64,000 nt of DNA. It comes from Hevea brasiliensis (lineage: Eukaryota > Streptophyta > Magnoliopsida > Malpighiales > Euphorbiaceae). How positions within the stretch are numbered: position 1 is the first letter of the stretch; the number at the start of each line of letters is the position of its first letter. The DNA is taken from the NCBI RefSeq assembly GCF_030052815.1, contig NC_079510.1:32131823-32195822 (forward strand). The letters are read 5' to 3'. The position numbers were made by a program, and so were the translations under genes. This document shows, piece by piece, positions 44,541 to 55,900 of the stretch. Below the pieces are notes generated by a model. That model was not told the origin of the DNA. It ran no database searches and saw only the letters and a program-made list of their open reading frames with translations.

Positions 44541-44790
44541 TGTCATTCTTTGGGGATCGTTTGTGCAAAAATAGTCTTGAAGAAAGTTGCAGATGCAAGA
44601 AGAACGCAGGAAAATGCGGAAAGTAAATGCAGACACTCGATAAAACAGTGATATGAGCCCTTACAGTGACATTCTTTGGGGATCGTTTGTGCAAAAGTAG
44701 AAAGTCACAGATGTGAGAAGAATAAAGAAAATGCAGAAAGTAAATGTAAGCACTTAATAAAACAGTAGTATGAGCTCTTACCTGTAAGGA
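44541..44790. repeat. 126-bp tandem duplication (unit B)
   Basis: TGTCATTCTTTGGGGATCGT at 44541 recurs as TGACATTCTTTGGGGATCGT at 44667, with the following 100 bp or so also matching. It lies just beyond the predicted splice donor in the LTR sense. Confidence 0.85.
44775..44786 (-). promoter_or_regulatory. Unit B candidate splice donor
   Basis: The minus strand reads CCTTACAG then GTAAGAGC, with the break after 44782, about 420 bp downstream of the sense TATA. Unit A has CCTACAG then GTAAGC at 57366/57367, about 400 bp from its TATA. Confidence 0.5.
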
Positions 44791-45195
44791 GCCAAATCTA
44801 CTAAAATAACTATGGGGTGTCAAATAGTGATAAGGCAAGGATTGATTGGCCTGAGGGGTGGTGTTCCTCGTGAACTGGAGGGTGCTTAGCTAAAATGCGA
44901 TCAGATCAAGATGAAAAGAACCGAGTGGAATGAAGTTGAGCTTGGATAATGAAAACAGAGATGATAAAAGGCAGAAAGTGAGAGTGTGACCAGATAATGA
45001 ACAAACTGGAAATGTAGAGTTCCAGTATTCAGAATCTTTTCAAGAAAAACACTTCAGAAAACTAGTTTCAAAAGTCTTTTTGATTGACACTTCTAAGTAG
45101 CAGAGTAGCAAACTAAATGAAATTTCAGAGTTCCTCTGCTATAATAACAACCTCTTGTCTATTTTTGCCCGTCCCTGGAACAGTTTTTATGCAGG

Positions 45196-45203
45196 TATTT
45201 ATA
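45196..45203 (-). promoter_or_regulatory. Unit B sense promoter TATA box
   Basis: The minus strand TATAAATACCTGCAT matches CTATAAATACCTGCATG in unit A at 56964-56979. Confidence 0.55.
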
Positions 45204-45816
45204 GGAATCGGGTGCTCTTCGTGAAGGGTCAGGATTTATTTGAGGGAGATGGAGGGTCGAGATTTCAAAGGACATGATCGGAGGTTCAGGAATTAAAGAG
45301 AATCAAAATGAATGGTTGAGATCACTCTTCATAACATTTGTCCTTTTCTTCTCTCCATCTGACGGTCCCAAATTTCCTTGTCCGGAACGATCCGAGGGCT
45401 AAGAGCGAAAGACGCTGGTATTGTCGTCTTCTCTCTTGATCTAAGGGTTCCGGGTTTGTCCTTATAAGTGGGATCAACGGTGGAGATTGGGATGTACAGG
45501 ACTGTCATGACATACCCTGGCATTTGTCGAGATTATGGCGATTCTTAGGCGTGCGGTGAGATCTCGCTGCAACGCCTTAACTACCTCGGCCTGATTCTCG
45601 ACGACGGTTATTGGAATTTGTCTTATTCTTTTGCCTACCGATCCTCCTCTTCTCGATCTCTTTCACATGTTCTTTCCGACCTTTCATGCTGGTCTCCCAC
45701 CTTCCGATCTACTATTCCGATCTTTTCCCTTCTTCAGTCCGGTCGGTCAAAGTATTAATTGTCCTCGATTCTGAGCGTTAAGCTTTACGCTTCGAGAATA
45801 AATCCTCATTTTCACC

Positions 45817-45824
45817 TATATATA
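45817..45824 (+). promoter_or_regulatory. Unit B antisense promoter 1 TATA box
   Basis: CCTATATATACTCC, 100 bp before the small ORF. It is conserved in unit A at 40419-40426. It diverges from the sense promoter, with about 610 bp between the two TATA boxes. Confidence 0.5.
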
Positions 45825-45916
45825 CTCCTCTCGACAGAGACATTACTTACATCTGAATTTCCTCTCTTCCTTTCTTACTTTCCTGTTCTAGCCGCCCAGG
45901 AAGTTCGGCTATAATC

Positions 45917-46267
45917 GTGGCTTTGATCTTTTCCGATGGACTTCTTTACTCACCGATCGAAAATTCACGATCCGGTGATCGAATGACCTTAACTGACGAT
46001 GGTGAGAAGACTGGATTTGACCGATCTGTATTGCGGACCTTGGTTATACCGATCTCGAGTCGCTCAACTGAGTTCATTCAGTTTCTCATCACATTGAGTG
46101 TTCCGACAGCGACTTTCCCCCACATTGGGTGTTCCGACAGCGGGTCGGTTTCGGGTGGTAACATCGGTGACGATGTCTCTCATATTCATGGGAGTCCTAG
46201 TCACCCCATCCGAGCCGCACATCTATCCGATGTCAACAATGGCTCTCTGGTCAAACACGTCTTTTGA
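45917..46267 (+). pseudogene. Unit B antisense ORF 1 (homologue of 39906-40319)
   Basis: An open frame of 116 codons starting at a GTG where unit A has ATG sequence. It shares with unit A the dispersed positions DRMTLTDDGEKTG, PISSRSTEF and the end VKHVF. A second frame (46098-46349) aligns better with unit A in the middle (SVTMSLIFM..HIYP), which suggests compensating frameshifts. Function unknown. Confidence 0.4.
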
Positions 46268-46319
46268 TTCAGCCACGAGACTAGGCTTTGACATAGGCCT
46301 TTTAGATAGGATGTTCCAC

Positions 46320-46560
46320 CGGTCTCTAGAGATCGCCCAAATGATGTAATCCTAAAATGTAATCAGATCTCTAGAGATCGCCCAAATGATGTAGTTAGAC
46401 CTTTATTGTAGTCCGATCCCTAGAGATCGCCCAAATGATGTATTTTATTTTCAATGCAATCCGATCTCTAAAGATCACAGAAATGATGTGATCCAATGTT
46501 AGTGTAGTTCGATCCCTAGAGATCGCCCAAATGATGTAATCCGATCTTTTGAAAATAAAG
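46320..46560. repeat. Five-copy GATCTCTAGAGATCGCCC repeat (unit B)
   Basis: Unit GATCYCTAGAGATCGCCCAA followed by ATGATGTAATCC, at about 46323, 46367, 46419, 46463 and 46512. The core TCTCTAGAGATC is itself palindromic. It lies between antisense ORF 1 and antisense promoter 2 in both units. Confidence 0.85.
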
Positions 46561-46796
46561 ACTTTATTTCATCGATTATCATCTTATTATTTTTGCATTG
46601 ATTATTTTTCCGATCTCTAATGTGGTTATCCGATCTGGTTCTTTACCTGAATGACACTTAACTGATCCTTTATTCAAAATATTTAACTTATTATGCCGAT
46701 CTCCAATTAACCGATCTCTGAACATTCGGATATTTGAGAGAAGTGTCAGAATAGCTGTCGAGTCCCACCAATCGATGCGCTGCCTAGAACCTCGCG

Positions 46797-46827
46797 AGCA
46801 TTAAATGCTCGGACTAGTATAAATAGG
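46797..46827 (+). promoter_or_regulatory. Unit B antisense promoter 2 (palindrome and TATA)
   Basis: GAGCATTAAATGCTC is followed by TATAAATAGG at 46818-46827. The following 160 bp lead to the ATG at 46979. The arrangement is the same in unit A at 39471-39501. Confidence 0.6.
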
Positions 46828-46978
46828 GGTGGGAGGGTTAGCCAGTTGTTCTCTCATTCCATTTTCAATCCCCTGCTCACAACTTCGAAGTTCTCTCGTT
46901 TTCTCAAGTTCTTCCGACGATCGGACTCGTAAGGGCTTTGATCCTCTTTTAATTTAAATTCTTTGTTTCTTTTGAAAA

Positions 46979-48792
46979 ATGAGCGTGCCGAAGGTCGAGA
47001 GTGGCGAGCCCTCCTTCCATTCGGTTCTCGTGGTCATCGTCGATGAAGAAGAGGCACAAAGCGTTCAACAAGAACCTCCGGGGCCTCCGCTCCAACTCGT
47101 GGCCGGGTCATACCATAAAGGCTCGCACCTTCTTCAGTGAGACAGACACTCCCTATAGACGAGCTACAGTCGGTTCTTGAGAATCCGATCTGCAATCGTT
47201 AGCCAAGAATATAACATTCGGCCCGATTAAATGCGAGCTAATCAAGTGCCACGGCGATCTTCGTGTCGATCACTCCTTTGAAGAGAATGACATGGTTATG
47301 GTGTACGAGGAACAGTTAAAGGCCGGTCTGAGGTTCCCTCTAGACGATTTCTACAAGGAGGTCTTAAAACTTCACCGAGCATGCATTGTTCAAATTCACC
47401 CCAACTCGTGGCGGATCTTGGTAGCCTTCCGAGGTCTATGCCGAGCTAAGGGAATCAGACCTACGGCTAAGGTGTTCGCCGAAATGCATGCACTAACTCG
47501 CCAAAGGATGAAGAACACTGGTTCTTTCAGGTGAAGCCTCATTGCGGGCTCTTTTCCGATCTGCCCTCATCCCTTAAGAATTGGAAGAACCGTTTCTTCA
47601 TTCTGAGGAGCAAAGATCCGAGCTGCTTTGAGGACTTCCCTCGTAGCTGGTGGTACCAGGGGCCCTTGCTTCCGAGGCACATTACCCTGAGTCAGGAGGA
47701 AAGTTTAATAGTGATGGATCTGAAGAGTCAGGCCGCCACTCAAAAGTATTCTTGTTTGGATGCGGTGACTGCCGAGCTGCACCATTGGACTATTCAATTG
47801 CTCACCGGCCAAGACCGCGAACTTCCGCTCTCGACCTCGGCATTGGTATTTTCTATATCTCGCTCACGACCTTAGCGATCTCACTAACCTTCTCTTTGTG
47901 CAGGTATGGCGGGTGGTGAGGGTTCTAGGAAGCGGAAGAAGGAAAGAGAGATCTCCCGGAAGATAAAGGAGATGAAGCGTCGAAATGCTTGAACACCAGT
48001 CGTGAACTGGGAAGTACAAGGAGACCCGCCTCCACCTTCGGATCTGCCGACCACTGAAGCTGTCCGATCTCCTCCTAGATCGGAAGAGCAGCCTCCGACT
48101 CTTTCAGTTGTCCCAAGCACGGAAAGGGGGCCTTCTCAATCTTCTGGGAGGACCTCCTCTCGTGGCGCCCAGAAGTTAATGGAGTCTTTGAAGAATAACC
48201 GGACTGTACGGGAGAACCCCGGTTTTGCCCAAGTCTTGGGGTCTTCCATCTTTCTTCGGGAGGATCGGGACAGGCTATCCTCGAGCAGCCTTGATGACAT
48301 CTTGACTCACTCCATGAGTCTGAATGTGGAGTGCCAGGTGAATCGACCATGGTTTGGGAAAAGGTCCAGCTGCAGGTAAGGAGATCGGGAAGAAAAATCA
48401 GGAATTGGCTTCACTCCGATCCCAACTCTCATCCGCTAGGGATTATATATCTCAAGTTGAGGGACGGGCAAAGTACTATGAAGACAGGCTGGCCGAAAAG
48501 ACTCGTGTCCTGGCTGAAAGGGATCGGGCTCTCGGAGAAGTCCAGGCGCTGTGCCAACGGCTGCTCAGTCGCCCAACTCATCGAGGAGCTTAAGGAGAAA
48601 GACGAGGAGCTTAAGGCGAAGGATGAGGAGCTTAAGGAGAAGGACGAAGAGATGGTGAGGGATAGCGGAGCCTATGTGAATGCTCACAAGGACCTCTTGG
48701 CCGAACTCGAGCGCTACCACAAGAGGACTTCTCTGGATGGCCGACTGGCTCCTGAGGCGACGATGAGGGCGGTGAGGAGGAAGCCGAGGTGA
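46979..48792 (+). pseudogene. Unit B antisense ORF 2: Transposase_28-like and coiled-coil protein, broken
   Basis: Begins at ATG 46979 (MSVPKVESGEPSFHS). After frame breaks, 47292-47880 carries a stretch matching the 'putative gypsy type transposon' domain (PF04195-like): VQIHPNSWRILVAFRGLCRA, KGIRPTAKVFAEMHAL, then after a one-base shift HCGLFSDLPSSLKNWKNRFF and PRSWWYQGPLLP. A short intron is possible at about 47847-47903 (GTATTTT...TTTGTGCAG). A basic stretch and a Pro/Ser-rich linker follow (48002-48200). At 48354-48700 lies a coiled coil with a tandem KEKDEELKAKDEELKEKDEE repeat. Several shifts make it non-functional. Such ORFs are known as extra, often antisense, genes of Tat-type elements. 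Here it lies inside the LTR-like unit. Confidence 0.6.
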
Positions 48793-49460
48793 GAGAGAGA
48801 GTGAGCAGAATAAATCAGTGGGGTGATCCCCCAGCCGAATAACTTGTACAAATTATGAAATGAAATGGAATGCCTCTTTGTTCAATGAAGGGTTGTGATC
48901 GGAAAATTTTAAACCATTGTTTGTCTGAGTATTTGATTGTATAAGCACAGCAAGACAAAAATGCAATTATTAATCTAAGTATAAGAGATCGGAAAGCACA
49001 ATAAGCATGAGATCGGTGGGGAAGAAATGCTGAACGGGACTTGATTAAAATTGAAAATTTAACTTGAAAACTTAAGATCGGAACCCTCGTTAAACAGAAC
49101 CAAAACCTTAGCTCTTGATCTTTCGAAAAGGAGATCGGCTATAAAACTGGTAAGAAAAGATCTAATGCTAGTTCACTTCATTTATCAACAGAGATCAGGG
49201 ATATACCCGACGGGTCCGGAAATTCGACAGCGGGTTTGAGAGATCGGTAAATGATTTGAGAGATCGGCAGGGCTTTAACAAATGTTAGGACTTAGCATTG
49301 ATTCAATTCCTTTTAAGGAGAGTTCGGAAATATGGTCATCTGGTAAAGAAAAATGAAGAGAAGTCGGAAATGTCATTGGCTGGCCCAGGGAGACCTAGTG
49401 CTGGGGATCGGTTTCAAAGTCTTGTTGATTTTGGGGATCGGCCAAAATATGGTGTCGACA
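48793..49460. other. Unit B terminal non-coding segment
   Basis: Rich in AGATCGG words. It corresponds, inverted, to 38149-38770 of unit A. In the proposed LTR sense this is the start of U3. Confidence 0.55.
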
Positions 49461-49465
49461 TAACC
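49461..49465. repeat. Target-site duplication of unit B, right copy
   Basis: TAACC directly after the GTGTCGACA terminus. Confidence 0.95.
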
Positions 49466-50558
49466 ACATGAACATACCCCAATTACATACCCAATTCCAA
49501 ACCATTATACACATATCCATGCTGCCATCAATAACAACATCTTAAACAACCATAAACAAGTAAAAACAAGCTACATATACTGAATTTCCATGGTTGCTAA
49601 AATATACATCTCCATTAAAACATCAAACTTTAAAAATTTTTCCATAAATCAATTAGCCACAACCTTGGTTGCACTTTTAATGAAACAAGAATTGAAAACA
49701 CTCACTTACCACTTTTGAAGCTTGATCAAAACCTCACTAAACTTCTTAAAATTGCTATCAAACTCTTCCTTGCAAGGTAAGGATTAAATTTAAAGAAGAG
49801 ACTTAGTAGAAAGGAGGGCTCCAAGTGTGTTGCATGGAGCTTCACTCAACAGCCATGGAGGTTTCTCTCCTAAAGGTTTCGGCTGGTTTGATAAATGGAG
49901 AAGATGAAGGAATATTCTTGCCCAAATCTACTTAATGGTCCACTTTGAAGATGTTAGTGGAGCACTAACATCAATTATAAGGTTTGTTCCAAGTTTCCAA
50001 TTTCCCACATTTTCCTCCTATCTTTTGCTATTTAGATTATGTACCACCATTTTAATTTTTCATGACATTTTCCTAGTGTAATATCATGTATTTTTAATGG
50101 ACATTTAGGTCAAAAGGCAACTCGAGATGTCAAATGACCACAATGCCCCTATTCAGGTTGCATTCCCGATTTTTCGGTAACACCGAGTTTTGTCGTTTTG
50201 TCGTTTTTCTTTGTACTAATTAATTAATTTTTCTTTGATATTTCTAATGACATTTATACTTCAATAAGTCTTTAATTATGTCTCGAAACTAAATTATGAG
50301 GGTTCCCTGCAGTCCTAGGGTCGGCTATTGCCTGCACCATAACTCCCCGTGCGGTCACCCATTGCTGTGGTGCTGGCTCGTTTAACTTAGTTTCATTTCA
50401 TTGCTATTATTTTTCCTTTGTTTTTCTTGTATTTTCCTTTCTTGTATTTCATTATTTTATGTCTCCTCACTAACATTTAAATATAATTCCAAGCATCCTA
50501 GTTGTCAGGACCATCCTAATCAGAATGAGAATGCACTATCGAACATAGGGGTGTTACA

Positions 50559-50580
50559 ATTCTCCCCCCCTTAAAATAAA
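50559..50580 (-). other. Tekay-like polypurine tract
   Basis: The minus strand TTTTAAGGGGGGGGAGAAT lies directly before the 3' LTR start TGTAACACCCC. The preceding GCGGACGAAATTTA is typical of Tekay/Del. Confidence 0.88.
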
Positions 50581-51249
50581 TTTCGTCCGCAAAATTTTAC
50601 CCAATAGCCATCTTACAATAGTCATACGTTTATTTTCTCCTTTTTATATGATCGTACAATCTTCTTTCCTTTGAATTTGTATAAGACTTTTAACAATCTA
50701 ATACAACATTTAATTTGTTTGTATAACATCAATCTTCTCTTACTATTATTCTGTCTAATATTTCGGTTCATGTTTCTTTATTGGATGACCCTTGAGGTCA
50801 TGTTAGAATTATTTATCTAGTCATGGGTCCTTTGACAATTCTAATCAATAATCTTACTCACATTTGTAACATTTCTTTGTTATATCTGAACCAACTGTTC
50901 AAATTTTTACTTTCACAACTCTTTTTATCTATTAATGTTCTATAACTTACTTTCTTTTGTACTAAACTATAACCTTTTGATATTCTAACTTTTGAGTTTT
51001 AAATCCCTAAGTAGGATTTTCAAACTTATTTCCAATAATAAAATTCTGTCCTGGCATAACTATACCAAAACAGATGTCGTTGGCAACTATTCTCATCTTG
51101 GTGTACTATCGAGTAGTACGTAGCTCTACACAATAATCTCAAGTCAGTACTGTAATCTGTAGCTTATAGTACAAACATCAAGAACATTGCATAGTTACTA
51201 CGATACATTCCAATAGATCAAACTTTCCTATCTTTTATCTTTTTCGAAT
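50581..51249 (-). other. Tekay-like interior where pol is missing
   Basis: About 670 bp of AT-rich DNA between the protease remnant and the polypurine tract. I see no RT or integrase motif in any frame. Confidence 0.6.
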
Positions 51250-52746
51250 TCACTAATATCCGAAACTTATTCTGATTACAATATCCACTGACAATTACTA
51301 ACTGTAACATCTTTGCCCTCATCTAGAGCAATTCCATTATTATAACTTACTTTTAAGTGACTAACAAATTTTTTTATACGAGGGACAACAAGAAGGCAAA
51401 AAAATACTGGCACTAACATAAAAGTATGCAGATCCCAGGTCAAACAATACATATATATATTAGTTACTAATTTAGAAAGTACTAGCAACGATGTCAAAAG
51501 TCTCAGCCTCTTCCCTCTGTTGTATAGCGTATACTCTAGCTGAAGCATCACCCTGTTCTGGCTGATTCACAGTACTCTGACTTCTAGGTGTACTACCCCT
51601 ACCTCTACCTCTGCCTCTACTAACTGATGGTGAACTCTTTGGGGTAGAAACTTGGGTTGATCCCTCTGGTGTAATAAATGATCCAGAACGACGTGGATTT
51701 ATACAATCCCTAGCAAAATGACCAGTCTCTCCACAATTAAAACATGCTCCTATGACTCTATAACATACCCCACTATGTGGTTTACTACAAGTTTCACAAA
51801 GTCGATCCAATAGCGCATTTCCAGGTTTCTACTGAGTTTGCTGATCCGATCAAGGTGGTTTCTGTCCAGAAAATCTATCTCTACCTGATTCGCGTGAGCT
51901 AGATCCTCCAAAGTGCTTCCTCTTTCCTGACCCACTATTAGGAACTTGATCAGTAGTCTTTCTAATTTTCTCTTTTTCTTCTGTACCCTTTTTAACTGTT
52001 TCTTCATTCTCAATTCTTTCCAGTTCCAGGGCTTGCGATATTAGCTTTGAGAAATTCTGGTGTCAGAACCCCACAACTTGCATTCTTAGACTAGGCCTTA
52101 ACCTGGTCTCAAAGCGTTTACATCTGTCTCTAGGAGTGGTAAGCAGGCTTCCTGCATAATGACTCAATCGAGAGAAGTTTCTCTCATATTCTGCCACTGT
52201 TCTGTTCCTTTGCTTCAGGCTTAAGAACTCCTGTAGCTTTTGGTCCACATAGGCATCTGGGACATATTTTTATCTGAACTCTCTGAGAAAGTCGTCCCAT
52301 GTCAGCACTGGGGGTTCCACCAAACTGTGGGGAATGGTTTTTCATCAGTCATATGCATCTCCCTGTAGAAGTGAGACTAAGTACTCAAACTTCAGCTCAT
52401 CGGTGCAGTGTAGCTCCCTAAAAACTCTTTCCATCCTTTCCAACCATTGTTCTGCCTTTACCGAATCCATTGTCCCCTTGAACTCAGTAGCCCCATACTT
52501 AATCAGCTTGTCGTACTGCCTAGGTGAATGCTGTGGTTGTACTACTAGTGTCTGCAGTGGGGCTTGAGTGGGCATGTTACCAGCCATCTGTTGGAATATC
52601 GCACCCATCTGCTGAGCAAATTGAGTAGGGAACTGTGGTATTGAGGGGATTGGTGCAGCTGATCCACTCACATTTTGAAGGGTTGGTGCTTCCCCTTGTA
52701 CCTCAGCCTCTATTGATTGATCGACTGAACGATTCCCTTCTTCCAT
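51250..52746 (-). pseudogene. Tekay-like gag with zinc knuckle and protease remnant
   Basis: From ATG 52746 (MEEGNRSVDQS) one reading frame runs 425 codons to 51472 with no frameshift but several in-frame stops (a pair near 52345, then near 52272, 52063 and 51840). The gag core (KYGATEFKGTMDSVKAEQWL, MERVFRELHCTDELKFEYLV, DQKLQEFLSLKQRNRTVAEY) is followed by a basic Ser/Gly-rich stretch and the knuckle CFNCGETGHFARDC (about 51735-51690), then RGRGRGRGS. After the stop at 51472 a retropepsin start is still readable (YVLFDLGSAYFYVS, about 51400-51445) and decays by 51250. Two tandem stops replace probable Trp codons, which fits cytosine deamination. Confidence 0.87.
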
Positions 52747-52918
52747 AGTCGATTTGAGGATCTTAGACCTCCTGAACAATAACACAAGGAGATTTCCTCC
52801 TGTTAGTGCATATTTATAATGTAATGTACTGTATGTATCAAACAATGACATTGAGCAGTTGTACTATGAAGGAAAAATATTCAAATTACAGGTCAAAACA
52901 GAATTTAAAAAAAACTTG

Positions 52919-52931
52919 CTCTGATACCACT
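52919..52931 (-). other. Tekay-like primer-binding site (initiator Met tRNA)
   Basis: The minus strand TGGTATCAGAGCAAG lies a few bases inside the 5' LTR end (...GTGTGACA). Confidence 0.88.
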
Positions 52932-52937
52932 AAAACA

Positions 52938-55900
52938 TGTCACACTCTACCCCTCCGTAAGGCGTAACATGATCCCGTAGTATACCTAATGAATTACCAA
53001 ACTCCGTCTACTGATAACCCATTAAATACACTACAAGAGATTTTAAATCTTTTCTTACTTCTTTTTACAGTGGTGAGCACTATTTATAGGTGTTAAAAAT
53101 TTTTTAACTAAAGTGAAACCAGATAACACATTTAAAGTATTAATAATTTCTGTAAAAATTTTGACAGAGTGCCATCTGTATTTTGAATAAAACAGTTCTT
53201 CAAAAACCTGTAAAAAGTACTTCCAATATTTTGTTCAATCTCCAAACTCCAATATCTAATCAACACAATAAGTTTCTCAATATTTGCCAACTCAAATCCA
53301 CAATAATTTTCCAGTGTTTTCAAAAGCTGAGATAAAAGAAATATATCACAATATTTACAAGCTAAAATAATTTACAAATTTAGTTTACAACTTTAATGTA
53401 CAATTTTAATTTACAACTGCTCAAAACCAAGAACAATCTATACATACAGTGAACATATATTACAGCACAAAATACAAAATATGGTATACTCAATATACCC
53501 GGTGAAATCTCAAAATGTAGTACAAGCAGCCTAGTCTGCTGCCCTGTCAGTCTGTCTACCTGCGACAGTAATGAAAAGCTATCGCTGAGTAAAATATACT
53601 CAGTGATGCATAATAACAATTTGAAATGTGATATATAAAACTTTTATTGACAATTTACAAATCAAATAATTCACAATTCCATCTCACAATTTACAAAGTT
53701 CATATAACACAAATTTGATCAAACAATTGAATAACACAGTTTTGCCAATCAATGACACTATTTGATCAAATAACTGAATAACACAGTTTTGCCAATCAAT
53801 AACACAATTTGATCAAATAACTGAATAACACGGTGTTGCCAATCAATAATACAATTTGATCAAATAACTGAATAACACAGTTTTGCCAATCAATAACACA
53901 ATTTGATCAAATAACTGCATAACACAGTGTTGCCAATCAATAGCATAATTTGATCAAATAACTGAATAACACAGTTTTGCCAATCAATAATACAACTTAG
54001 GTTATGACACAAACTTTTCCGAACATGCCGTGTGTACATCACGACAAGGCACACTCACCCCACTAATCGAAATCAATGAGAGAGGAAGCTAGCTAGATAA
54101 TGAGAACTCATCCACACTCACCTTAGACTGGCAAGTCAAAGAGGGAGGAATATAATCACACTCACCCCATAAATTGAGGAGGAACATAGTAACATTGTCA
54201 TGCCAAGTGTGAATCAAAACAATTCCAAATCACAATATTTCATACAAACCACAATTTACATTTTATCTCAAAATTTCCATTTGCAAAGTAGGCAACACAA
54301 TAATTTCCAAATACAATTCCCAAAGCCAAAACAATCAAATATTATTCATAACTCATTTCTACAAATAAATTTTCTAGTAAAAACAGTGAATATAAAAAGT
54401 ATTGTGCACAAATACAATTTAAAACTATAATGTTCAATTAAAATTTTAAGTAGAAAATGAGAAATCAAAATTATTGTGCACAAACCTCTGATATATGCCT
54501 CTTGGCCCTGACTTAGTGTTCCTTACGCTTCTCAATATCCTTTTCAACTGAAACACACAATTTAAAGTATTTCAGTACTCAATGAATTTGTTTCTAACAA
54601 TAAAATCCAATATTTAAATTTTCTTGGTACTATTCCCTTCAATTCATTTCATTAGTCAATCTATAATGTTGACCCTTGATGCACTCCAAGTAAATTAGGT
54701 TTAATGTTACCAATATGTCACATTTTATAGCCTTTTAGTGTTGGTACATGTTACTAAATTCATTTTCAAGTATATTGCATTTTATTGCAATTTGTCGGAT
54801 TTCGGTATACTAATTTGACCTAGCCGGATGACTTAGTTCCCTCAGTTTTCGGGTTTGGATCCAAACTACAAACTTGTTGGTCTATGTCTTATTGCACACG
54901 GGGCAAAATTTTAGGTCATTCTGAGTTGTGTAGACCAAGTTATAGTCAATTTACCAATCCTAGACAGAATGCACCAAAATGGTAACTTTATATCATTTTT
55001 AGGTTACTTTTGGTTCGGCCAGTTTTGGTACCTAAACTTGTGCAAGCTATTTGGCTTAGTTCTGGCCATTTCTGGGCTTTAGTGTCTTTTTAAGAATTGT
55101 AGATATATGTCTAAACTATTCATGGTAAAAATTTCAGGTCAATTGGACCTGTTTTGAGTAAGTTATGGTTAAAATACTAACTACTGCCCAAATGGTCAAT
55201 TTTCAGGCTTTTAAGTCACTAATCCGGATTTGGTCATTTTTCAAGTCACCTTCTAGGCAGAGTTTTGGTAAGCTTACTTCATGAAAGTTGGCATATTTTG
55301 TGCCTAGTTTCACCTCCAATTAGTCTCATACCAATTGGAGTCACACACTTAAGGTTCTAAGCCAAAACACACATTGCCCTACTACACACTTCTCATCACT
55401 TACCAATTACATATTCAACACTTACCAAACTACTTCCTTCACGCCAATTCTGGTTTGTACCTTACCATTAACACATTTAACAACACATTTTGGTCATTTT
55501 GGACAGCTTGTAACTATTCTCAATATGCACACTATAACTCAGAATTTTCTAAAGTCTATTTACACCATTTAACCACATGAACATACCCCGTTTACATACC
55601 CAATTCCAAACCATTATACACATATCCATGCTGCCATCAATAACAACATCTTAAACAACCATAAACAAGTAAAAACAAGCTACATATACTGAATTTTCAT
55701 GGTTGCCAAAATATACATCTCCATTAAAACATCAAACTTCAAAAATTCTTTCATAAATCAACTACCCACAACCTTGGTTACACTTTTAATGAAATAAGAA
55801 TTGAAAACACTCACTTACCACTTTTGAAGCTTGATCAAAACCTCACTAAACTTCTTAAAATTGCTATCAAACTCTTCCTTGCAAGGTAAGGATTAAATTT

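Larger units (their letters stand above)
43394..49460 (-). mobile_element. Giant gypsy LTR-like unit B (6,067 bp), probable Ogre/Tat-type solo LTR
   Basis: The ends are TGTCGCAATAG at 43394 and GGTGTCGACA at 49460, flanked by TAACC. No internal direct repeat of the ends was found, so it is not a full LTR element with two LTRs in the window. Its box near 43410-43620 (GGAGTCGCCACC, GTTCGGGGTCCGTAAACGGG, GGTGTTAGGCACCCC) is, from memory, common near the LTR 3' ends of plant Tat/Ogre-like elements, whose LTRs can reach 5-6 kb. On that reading the LTR sense is minus. Inside lie one sense promoter, two antisense promoters and antisense ORFs. Unit A shares the layout. Confidence 0.72.
40798..50558 (-). 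repeat. Tekay-like 3' LTR, split by unit B
   Basis: LTR sequence occupies 40798-43393 and 49466-50558 (3,689 bp once unit B and one TAACC are removed). It aligns with 52938-56685. It lacks about 48 bp that the other LTR has at about 55208-55255. It carries six copies of a 47-bp repeat. Confidence 0.9.

Noticed and set aside
47884..48350. Minus-strand ORFs in the coding part of unit B.
   Set aside because: They overlap the plus-strand ORF that has recognisable domain and coiled-coil sequence. The local higher GC opens shadow frames.
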